Shown: positions 16,322 through 21,831 of the stretch, piece after piece
How the letters are laid out: every line of letters starts with the position of its first letter
Position numbering within the stretch: position 1 is the stretch's first letter
Assembly: GCA_019637695.1 (NCBI GenBank)
Contig: JAHBVG010000061.1
Span: 1 to 40,570, forward strand
Reading direction: 5' to 3'
DNA from: Caldilineaceae bacterium
GTDB lineage: Bacteria; Chloroflexota; Anaerolineae; Caldilineales; Caldilineaceae
Length of the DNA stretch: 40,570 nucleotides
Translations under genes and position numbers: made by a program
Notes under the pieces: model-generated
The model's database searches: none
Told to the model about the DNA's origin: nothing
Seen by the model: only the letters and a program-made list of their open reading frames with translations

Positions 16322-17408
16322 AAGTGGATTCCTGTGGATCGATGGACGAATGGGTAGATAAGAGTACGCTCAGGCTCTGCTCAAACTCTGATAGAGAAGC
16401 CGTCATCAACGTCTGACGGAAGAGCGCCTGTAGTATGGACACGTCCTCGATAGCCGAGATTGGTTCGGCGAGAGGGGTGATGTCCCCCCCAAAGCGAATC
16501 TGCAACGCATCTAGAATATTAGCGCGTAGTGTTGCGATTCTCCCCTGTTCGATTCCCTGCTCGATTCCCTGCTCGATTCCTCGCTCGATTCCCTGCTCGA
16601 TTCCTCGCTCGATTCCCTGCTCGATTCCTCGCTCGATTCCTCGCTCGATTCCTCGCTTTTCAGCGCTACGTTCAATCGTAGTTACATATCTCATGGTTCG
16701 CTGCTCCTCATAAAAAGTCAGATCTGCCTCAAATTGTTGCTCCAACTCTGGAGGTAGAATCATCACCCAATCAATGAAGCGGAAAAGATCAAGAATATCC
16801 TGCCGGCTGTAGTCTCGCTCGTAGAGCATGCGTGTCAGTGAAAATTTCCACTGCCGCCGTGCATCAGGATCGCGACGCGTCTCTTGAGTCTTCAAATGCG
16901 CCATCACAACCACGGCGAAGGGATTGAGATCCGATTCTAACTGCGCCCAATGCGCTCGAAAATCGAGGATCTTAGCCGTCGGGAAGTGCAGCGAGACCCG
17001 GCTGCTCCACAAATCGTATTCAAAGCGGTTGGGACGCCAATCCGAATCTTCGTCGGTCAACACAGCCAGGCTGGCAACCTGACGATCATAGCGATCAAAG
17101 AGCCGGTAATTGTAGATGTACATGCGCTTGGCGAAGAGGGGATCGACCTGCCCCTGTACTTCAATGTGGATGAGAACCCAAACTTGGTCGCCATCTTTGC
17201 GCCAGACCCGTACAAGTTTATCGACGCGTCGGTTGCCGGTCTCAGCGTCGCGCACAACTTGCTGCAATTCCTTGTCGAGAAACTCGTACGGACGGCCCCA
17301 ATCCACATCGCGGTCCACGTACGGGAAGAAAAAAGCGAGAAACTGGGGAAAATACAACTCCAGAATCTCTTTCCACGGTGAATCATAATCCGCAGGGTGC
17401 GCTGCCAT
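16299..17408 (-). CDS. Rpn-family (PD-(D/E)XK) recombination-promoting nuclease/putative transposase
   Basis: A 369-residue protein starting at ATG 17408 (GAGAGAG upstream). The opening 'DSPWKEILELYFPQFLAFFFP' block (recognised, not quoted fully) and VWRKDGDQVWVLIHIEVQG, with the ExQ active-site pair after a strand, followed by KRMYIYNYRLFDRY, are typical of the Rpn/YhgA-like and DUF4351-related nucleases common in cyanobacteria and Chloroflexota. Related E. coli Rpn proteins are DNA endonucleases affecting recombination. Near residue 250-290 the protein has ten reiterated four-residue units (RGIE/QGIE), encoded by a 12-bp minisatellite; similar repeats occur in this family. It lies between the divergent binding-protein gene and livH, overlapping livH, so it seems to have entered the liv locus. 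A TATAAT-like -10 is at 17445-17450 on the minus strand. Confidence 0.82.
   Translation of the reverse strand: MAAHPADYDSPWKEILELYFPQFLAFFFPYVDRDVDWGRPYEFLDKELQQVVRDAETGNRRVDKLVRVWRKDGDQVWVLIHIEVQGQVDPLFAKRMYIYNYRLFDRYDRQVASLAVLTDEDSDWRPNRFEYDLWSSRVSLHFPTAKILDFRAHWAQLESDLNPFAVVVMAHLKTQETRRDPDARRQWKFSLTRMLYERDYSRQDILDLFRFIDWVMILPPELEQQFEADLTFYEEQRTMRYVTTIERSAEKRGIERGIERGIEQGIERGIEQGIERGIEQGIEQGIEQGRIATLRANILDALQIRFGGDITPLAEPISAIEDVSILQALFRQTLMTASLSEFEQSLSVLLSTHSSIDPQESTFDNGHAD
16549..16656. repeat. 12-bp minisatellite, nine units, inside the Rpn-family gene
   Basis: Nine contiguous units of TCGATTCCCTGC or TCGATTCCTCGC. On the coding (minus) strand they give IEQG or IERG. The unit length is a multiple of three, so copy changes alter protein length without shifting frame. 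The two unit types alternate in the middle, suggesting earlier 24-bp duplications. Confidence 0.9.
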
Positions 17409-17490
17409 AGATGCTCTCTCGAATCGTGATTGGACAGCGAGAAAATTATACCACAATCGCCGTTCGATCCAGGCGTTTCGTCTGTAACAG

Positions 17491-17519
17491 TTGCAGATCC
17501 TACTGTACTGGGGTATAGT
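17491..17519 (+). promoter_or_regulatory. Sigma-70-type promoter of the liv binding-protein gene
   Basis: TTGCAG at 17491-17496, 17-bp spacer, TATAGT at 17514-17519. It gives a leader of roughly 70 nt before ATG 17595 and is divergent from the Rpn/liv operon. Confidence 0.65.
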
Positions 17520-17594
17520 TCCCCCGTCACTGCCGACAACCTCATTCCCCTGGCTTCGCTTTCTATTTTCACAATCAAACAGAGGAGCTTGCAG

Positions 17595-18833
17595 ATGATC
17601 CGATTATCTTTTCGATCTATGGTCGCGCTGATCCTGGTGTTGACGCTGGCGGCCTGTCAGTTGCAGGTGCAGCCACCCGTCGCCGTTCCCCAACCCGCGC
17701 AGGGAGAGGCTGCCGGGTCGCAAACCTACGTGCTTGGCATTGTCCAACCCTTCACGGGTTCCCTGGGTGCGTTTGGCACCGACTTTAGTCGGGGTATTGA
17801 GCTGGCCGTGGAGTTGATGAACGCAGAATTGGAAGCCGCCGGTTCCAACATTCGCTTTACCACTGTCAGCGCCGATACCGAGGGTACACCCGACGGTGCG
17901 GCCAGAGCGGTGCAGACTGTGGTGCAGACCAGCGGCGCGCAGGTGATCGTCGGTCCGTTGACGACGAGCGAAGTACTCGGCGCAAAGCAGTTCGCCGACG
18001 AGAATCGAATTGTACTCGTGGCCCCGGCCTCCAGCGGTCCTGCTGGGGCTATCCCGGACGATTACATCTTCCGCGTCATGTACCCGCCCGACACCTTTGC
18101 CGGGCAAGCGTTCAGCCAGATTGCCGAAGCTCGTGAATATGAGAACGTGGTGATCCTGCATATGGACGACGCATTTGGCAACGGTATGGCCGACATCTTT
18201 AGCCAGCATTTCGACGGTACGATTTCGGTGGTGAAGTATGCGCCGGAACCCGCCGATCTTTCCAGCGAGGTTTCGCGGGTGAGTGCTGAGGTGACACGGC
18301 TTTCAGCGGAAGGCAGCACCGCATTCTTCTGTGTCTGCTTTCTGGGGGATGGACAGAAGGTATTGCAACTGGCGCTGACCGATTCAGCGCTGCAAAGTGT
18401 GGATTGGATGGGCGTCGAGAACCTTGCCAATCCGCGCATTTTGGAGGACCCGGCCCACGCTCAACTACTGCAAACCGCTAACTTTGTTTCGGTCTCTTTT
18501 GCCGAGAGCGCCACACCCAACACGCAGAAATTCATCGACGATTTTGTGGCAAAATACGGCCAGGCGCCCGGTCCCTTCACCAATTACGCCTATGACGCCG
18601 CCAATGTCGCCATGATCAGCATGTTGACCGCTGGCAACAACGGCGCATCTGTGCAGTCGATGTTGCCCTTCATCGCCAATCATTACATAGGCACCGCAGT
18701 GCAGACCTATCTCGACGAAAATGGCGATCAAGCGGTGGTCAACTACGGTATCTATCAGGTAGCGGATGATCTGACCAGCTTTACCCAGATTGGGGCCTAT
18801 GATGGGTCCACAGGGCAGGTGACCTTCGACTAG
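17595..18833 (+). CDS. Branched-chain amino acid-type ABC transporter substrate-binding lipoprotein
   Basis: A 412-residue LivJ/LivK-type periplasmic-binding-fold protein. A lipoprotein signal (hydrophobic segment, then LAAC with Cys21) precedes a Pro/Gln-rich linker. The type I binding fold follows: VLGIVQPFTGSLGAFG, RGIELAVELMN, VIVGPLTTSEVLGAKQFA (the family's 'GPxxSxxxxA' motif), and VVILHMDDAFGNGMA. It captures the ligand for LivHMGF; whether this is an amino acid, amide or aromatic acid cannot be told. ATG 17595 is preceded by AGAGGAG; the longer frame upstream would bury the signal peptide. It is divergent from the permease operon, an arrangement in which one control region could serve both. 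Confidence 0.92.
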   Translation: MIRLSFRSMVALILVLTLAACQLQVQPPVAVPQPAQGEAAGSQTYVLGIVQPFTGSLGAFGTDFSRGIELAVELMNAELEAAGSNIRFTTVSADTEGTPDGAARAVQTVVQTSGAQVIVGPLTTSEVLGAKQFADENRIVLVAPASSGPAGAIPDDYIFRVMYPPDTFAGQAFSQIAEAREYENVVILHMDDAFGNGMADIFSQHFDGTISVVKYAPEPADLSSEVSRVSAEVTRLSAEGSTAFFCVCFLGDGQKVLQLALTDSALQSVDWMGVENLANPRILEDPAHAQLLQTANFVSVSFAESATPNTQKFIDDFVAKYGQAPGPFTNYAYDAANVAMISMLTAGNNGASVQSMLPFIANHYIGTAVQTYLDENGDQAVVNYGIYQVADDLTSFTQIGAYDGSTGQVTFD

Positions 18834-18837
18834 AGCC

Positions 18838-19068
18838 ATTTAACGCAGAGAGGCAGAGGCGCAGAGAAGAGAAAGACTTAACGCAAAGATGCAAAGATAC
18901 AAAGGGTAGAAGAGAACAAGAGATAAAAGGATTCGTCTCTCCTCCCTTTGTCTCTCCCTCTCTTCTTTCCTTCTGCGCCTCTGTGTCTCTCTGCGTCTCT
19001 ACCTCTTTGCGTTAAACTTCTCCCCCTTTGCGTTCTTTGCCTCTTTGCGCCTTTGCGTTAAATTCTCC
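18838..19068. repeat. Long self-complementary word-repeat block
   Basis: Between convergent genes. The left half is purine-rich (TTAACGCAGAGAGGCAGAGG, then TTAACGCAAAGATGCAAAG). The right half is pyrimidine-rich (CTCTGCGTCTCTACC, TTTGCGTTAAAC, CTTTGCGTTAAATTC). The halves are imperfect inverted copies that would form a long, branched hairpin in either transcript, so it may act as a bidirectional terminator. It is related to 11077-11158. Confidence 0.65.
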
Positions 19069-19071
19069 CAC

Positions 19072-20067
19072 TCAGCGGAAGTGACGAATGATTTGCCCTA
19101 ACAGCCGCACAGCCTCCTGTGGATCGGGACCGAGCGGCGGGCCAAAGCTGAGATGATCAACGCCCGCCGCTACCAATGGCTCCAGCCGCTCGATTAGATC
19201 CGCTGGGCCGCCCACAACGCCGATGCGCAACATTCGATCATCCACCAAAGCGATGGCCTTCTCCTCGTCCCGTTCCACCTGCAGAGCCTGCTCAATGGGG
19301 CGGAACTCCTCTCGATCCACCCCCAGCCGCGCGTAGATCAATTCACCGAGGGCGTGACCATAATAGGCGATCTTCTGCGCAAGGACCCGCCGCGCCCCCG
19401 CCCGATCTTGGGAGAGCGACACCCAAATACAGGCTGCGAAATCGAGCGGGACGAGTTGCGAATTGCGGTTTGCAAGACCCTGCGCCACGAACGGTTCCAC
19501 GCCGAAATAGTGTTCGGGCGGGAAGAGGAGCGGCAGCACACCATCGGCCAGTTCACCGGCCAGGGAGAGCATCTTCGGCCCCATGGCGCCCAGGTAGATC
19601 GGCGTCACCCGCGGCGGCTCGAAGCGCAGATAGGCTTCTTCATTCCAGCGCAGGAATTGCCCATCCATGCGCACCCGTTCCCCTTGCAACAGAGTACGGA
19701 CCGCCGTGATCGTTTCTCGCATGGCAATCAATGGCTGCGTCTGCTCGATCCCCACCCAGTCGAGGAAGTCCCCGGCGCCGGCGGCCAGCCCTAACAGAAA
19801 GCGATTGCCGCTGATCTCGTCCATCGTCGCCGCCACCATCGCCATCTCCGCCGGGTGGATGGTGTAGGGGTTGAGGATGCCTGTGCCGACGTGGATGCGT
19901 TCGGTCCTCAGCGCCACCCGGGTGAGGATGGGAATATTGCTGCGCAGGAAAAGGTCATTGCTCACCCAGAATTGGTCGAAACCCTCTGCCTCGGCAGCCT
20001 GGGCAAGCGTCACATATTCCAAAGATGGCAGATCATTGTTGAGTCGAAGGCTGAAGCGCATGGGCAT
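19072..20067 (-). CDS. LLM-class flavin/F420-dependent oxidoreductase
   Basis: A 331-residue luciferase-like TIM-barrel protein. 'EGFDQFWVSNDL', 'HVGTGILNPYTIHPAEMAM' and 'RFLLGLAAGAGDFLDW' are close to the Mer/F420-dependent methylene-tetrahydromethanopterin reductase-like subgroup, which uses F420 rather than FMN. It is the third gene of an SDR-RidA-LLM series on the minus strand. A RidA next to an LLM enzyme recalls the rutA/rutC pairing of pyrimidine breakdown, but here the LLM subtype differs. The start is ATG 20067 or 20061. Neither has a ribosome binding site: the sequence immediately upstream is the repeat word ATTACTCATT, abutting the ATG. Confidence 0.87.
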   Translation of the reverse strand: MPMRFSLRLNNDLPSLEYVTLAQAAEAEGFDQFWVSNDLFLRSNIPILTRVALRTERIHVGTGILNPYTIHPAEMAMVAATMDEISGNRFLLGLAAGAGDFLDWVGIEQTQPLIAMRETITAVRTLLQGERVRMDGQFLRWNEEAYLRFEPPRVTPIYLGAMGPKMLSLAGELADGVLPLLFPPEHYFGVEPFVAQGLANRNSQLVPLDFAACIWVSLSQDRAGARRVLAQKIAYYGHALGELIYARLGVDREEFRPIEQALQVERDEEKAIALVDDRMLRIGVVGGPADLIERLEPLVAAGVDHLSFGPPLGPDPQEAVRLLGQIIRHFR

Positions 20068-20160
20068 AATGAGTAATACGTAATGAGTAAATTGGGTATA
20101 CGGAAACGGTAACCTATGGGGATAAATCGATGTCGACAGAATTACGCATTACTCATTACG
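20065..20160. repeat. Inverted pair of TAATGAGTAATGCGTAAT words
   Basis: ATAATGAGTAATACGTAATG (20066-20085) and, inverted, ATTACGCATTACTCATTACG (20141-20160). The right copy supplies the last codons and stop of the RidA gene (VMSNA, TAA); the left copy touches the start codon of the LLM gene. The mRNA between the two genes can fold on these arms. Confidence 0.7.
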
Positions 20161-20543
20161 ATGGCCTCCGCTTCAATTTCAACCAGGTATTCGGGGCCGA
20201 CGAGGCGCGCTTCGACGAGGGTATTGGCTGGACGGATCCCGGCGAAGAACTCGCCGTGGATGCGCGCCACCTGCTCCCAATGGTGGATGTGGCTGACATA
20301 AACGCGCGTGCGTACAACATCCTGGAGCGTGCCGCCCAGGGCGTGGATGGCGCGCTCGATCTTTTGGATGGCGTAGCGCGCCTGCGCGGAGGCGTCATCC
20401 CCGCCGACGAGGTTGCCGTGTTCGTCGGTGGCTGTGGTGCCGGAGACGTGGATGGTGTTGCCAATGCGTACGGCGCGGCTGTACCCAGCCAACTCCTCCC
20501 AATGCGTGCCGCTGCTGACATTACGTCGAGTCGGGTTGCTCAT
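20142..20543 (-). CDS. RidA-family protein lacking the canonical Arg
   Basis: A 133-residue YjgF/RidA-fold protein: VRIGNTIHVSGTTATDEHG near the N-terminus and LVGPEYLVEIEAEAIV near the end. Where RidA enzymes have Arg ('PARxTV'), this one reads RPANTLVE, so 2-aminoacrylate deaminase activity is doubtful; subgroups without Arg act on other substrates or are uncharacterised. ATG 20543 overlaps the stop of the SDR gene by 4 bp (ATGA), indicating coupling. The last five residues come from an intergenic repeat word. Context (SDR upstream, LLM oxidoreductase downstream) suggests one step in a short oxidative or hydrolytic pathway. Confidence 0.88.
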   Translation of the reverse strand: MSNPTRRNVSSGTHWEELAGYSRAVRIGNTIHVSGTTATDEHGNLVGGDDASAQARYAIQKIERAIHALGGTLQDVVRTRVYVSHIHHWEQVARIHGEFFAGIRPANTLVEARLVGPEYLVEIEAEAIVMSNA

Positions 20544-21319
20544 TCCTGCCAGGCCCCCTTCGCCATCAAACCGCCGTCCACACAGAGATATTCGCCGGTG
20601 ATGAAGGACGCCTTTTCGCTTGCCAGGAAGAGGACGGCGTTGGCGATCTCCTCGGGTTGGCCGGCGCGCCCAAGCGGATGGGTACGGGCTGCACCCTCGC
20701 GCAGCGCTTCCAATCCCCCGGAACCAGCAATCGCCAGTTCAGTCTCGATGGTACCGGGGTTGACGGCGTTGACGCGGATGCCATCGGCGGCGTACTCCAA
20801 CGCCAGTTGCCGGGTCAGGTTAAGGAGTCCACCCTTGCTGGCTGCATAGGCAGAGACGGCTTTGGCCGACTGCAACCCCTGCACACTGGCGATGTTGACA
20901 ATGGCGCCGCCTCCTCGTTGTTTCATCTGCGGCACGCCATACTTTGCTGTCAAGAATGTGCTTTTCAAATTCACATCAAGGATGCGATCCCAATCTTCTT
21001 CGGGCAACTCGTGGGCGGGGAGATAGCTACTTGCCGGTTGAATGCCAGCGTTGTTGACGATCACATCCAGCCCGCTCCACCGATCCACACAAGTGTTGAC
21101 CAGAGCCTGGCAATCATTGGCGCGGGCGACATCTGCCCTTTGAAAGGCAACCGTGCCAGCGAGACCGGCGGAATCACGCTCGATCTGCTGCCCGGCCTGG
21201 GCGTCCATATCGGCGCAGAGGACATTGGCTCCTTCGCGCGCAAAGGCGAGCGAGATGGCGCGGCCAATCCCCTTGGCGCCGCCAGTTACGATCACAACTT
21301 TCCCCTCAAAGTCGGCCAT
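20540..21319 (-). CDS. SDR-family NAD(P)-dependent oxidoreductase
   Basis: A 259-residue classical short-chain dehydrogenase. Cofactor motif TGGAKGIG; D at the end of beta-2 (CADMDA), which favours NAD over NADP; NNAG (VIVNNAGIQP); the active-site S-Y-K set in IVNIASVQGLQSAKAVSAYAASK; and the C-terminal 'FITGEYLCVDGG' typical of FabG/glucose-dehydrogenase-like SDRs. The alcohol or ketone substrate is unknown. ATG 21319 has AAAGGAG 8 nt upstream; the frame's earlier codons are not needed. First gene of the SDR-RidA-LLM operon, divergent from the ABC exporter, whose promoter region begins about 90 bp upstream. Confidence 0.9.
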   Translation of the reverse strand: MADFEGKVVIVTGGAKGIGRAISLAFAREGANVLCADMDAQAGQQIERDSAGLAGTVAFQRADVARANDCQALVNTCVDRWSGLDVIVNNAGIQPASSYLPAHELPEEDWDRILDVNLKSTFLTAKYGVPQMKQRGGGAIVNIASVQGLQSAKAVSAYAASKGGLLNLTRQLALEYAADGIRVNAVNPGTIETELAIAGSGGLEALREGAARTHPLGRAGQPEEIANAVLFLASEKASFITGEYLCVDGGLMAKGAWQE

Positions 21320-21409
21320 AGTTAATTCTCCTTTTAGCAATGGGTGGTGGGATTTGAATCTTCACTATCCTACCCGATCTGGCAGCGCTAGGAAAACTGG
21401 CGCAACTTT

Positions 21410-21428
21410 TTCTACAACATTTGTAGAA
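21410..21428. promoter_or_regulatory. Palindromic operator abutting the -35 box
   Basis: TTCTACAA-CAT-TTGTAGAA: perfect 8-bp arms around a 3-bp centre. It ends one base before the -35 hexamer of the exporter promoter. The TACA...TGTA core recalls BlaI/CopY-type or MarR/GntR-type operators. No regulator gene is adjacent. Confidence 0.7.
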
Positions 21429-21457
21429 TTGACCTTTGGCGGTCCCTCTGCTATAGT
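21429..21457 (+). promoter_or_regulatory. Sigma-70-type promoter of the ABC exporter operon
   Basis: TTGACC at 21429-21434, 17-bp spacer, TATAGT at 21452-21457 with extended -10 TGC. The expected start is near 21464, giving a leader of about 370 nt before the first exporter gene. Confidence 0.8.
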
Positions 21458-21507
21458 GGCGAATAGTGTCGTCAGCCATTCACTCGATAAAAAGGAGCAC
21501 GGTGTCG

Positions 21508-21579
21508 ATGAACTTTATGATGCGTAATCGGGCAGGCATGGTTCCTGCCGGTAACGGCGAAACAAAAGTACACCGGTGA
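21508..21579 (+). CDS. Leader peptide ORF of the exporter operon (23 aa)
   Basis: ATG 21508 follows AAAGGAG (21491-21497) at 10-nt spacing and runs 23 codons to TGA 21577-21579. The peptide begins MNFMMRNRAGM and ends GETKVHR. It is too short for a stable enzyme. It overlaps the hairpin GGCAGG/CCTGCC and ends just before the stem that contains the antiterminator segment, the expected position for a leader peptide whose translation state sets RNA folding. Caution: codons 4-8 resemble the dispersed word TGATGCGTAAT, so the frame may partly be repeat-derived. Confidence 0.5.
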   Translation: MNFMMRNRAGMVPAGNGETKVHR

Positions 21580-21641
21580 TCCATATGTGGATGGAGTGGT
21601 GACCGGGAGATTTCTCTCCTGGCAACTCTTCAGAAATCAGG

Positions 21642-21679
21642 AAAGGTCACGGTGTATCGCCCCGTGACCTTTTTATTTT
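21642..21679 (+). terminator. Intrinsic terminator 1 in the exporter leader
   Basis: AAAGGTCACGG (21642-21652), 9-nt loop, CCGTGACCTTT (21662-21672), then TTTTTATTTT. The 11-bp stem lies between the promoter and the first exporter gene, so full termination would silence the operon. Confidence 0.9.
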
Positions 21680-21702
21680 GAGCGGCGCGTTGCGTCTGCT
21701 GC

Positions 21703-21740
21703 AAAAAAGAGTCATGGGCCAACCGTGGCTCTTTTTTATT
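21703..21740 (+). terminator. Intrinsic terminator 2 in the exporter leader
   Basis: AAAAAAGAGTCATGG (21703-21717), loop GCCAA, CCGTGGCTCTTTTTT (21723-21737), then ATT. A 15-bp stem with two G-U pairs and a U-rich 3' arm. It is the second in tandem, about 95 nt before ATG 21832. Confidence 0.85.
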
Positions 21741-21831
21741 GGCCTGAAACCATTTATGACAACAGATGTCAAGATCGGCAGCCAGGAGCAAAGATGGGAC
21801 CCAATCACCCCCAATTACAGAGAGGAACCCC

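Larger units (their letters stand above)
21464..21737 (+). promoter_or_regulatory. Putative ribosome-mediated attenuator leader
   Basis: The transcript start region is followed by a leader ORF with its own SD (21508-21579), a hairpin GGCAGG/CCTGCC inside that ORF (21531-21549), a stem CCGGT/ACCGG enclosing ATCCATATGTGGAT (21573-21605), a repeated GTGACC (21599-21604 and 21664-21669), and two intrinsic terminators. The first GTGACC can pair with GGTCAC (21645-21650), the 5' arm of terminator 1, and so form an antiterminator. All elements are seen in sequence; regulation by translation of the leader is inferred by analogy with bmrB-bmrCD of Bacillus subtilis. Confidence 0.6.

Noticed and set aside
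16549..16656. CRISPR-like array
   Set aside because: Units are 12 bp with no spacers and encode an in-frame peptide repeat.
21531..21610. A ykkC-type (guanidine/ppGpp/PRPP) or fluoride riboswitch in the exporter leader
   Set aside because: GGTTCC, ACGGCGAAACAAAAG and CCGGGAGA resemble pieces of ykkC RNAs, but spacing and order do not fit the consensus. The leader ORF plus duplicated GTGACC explain the layout better. A covariance-model search would decide.
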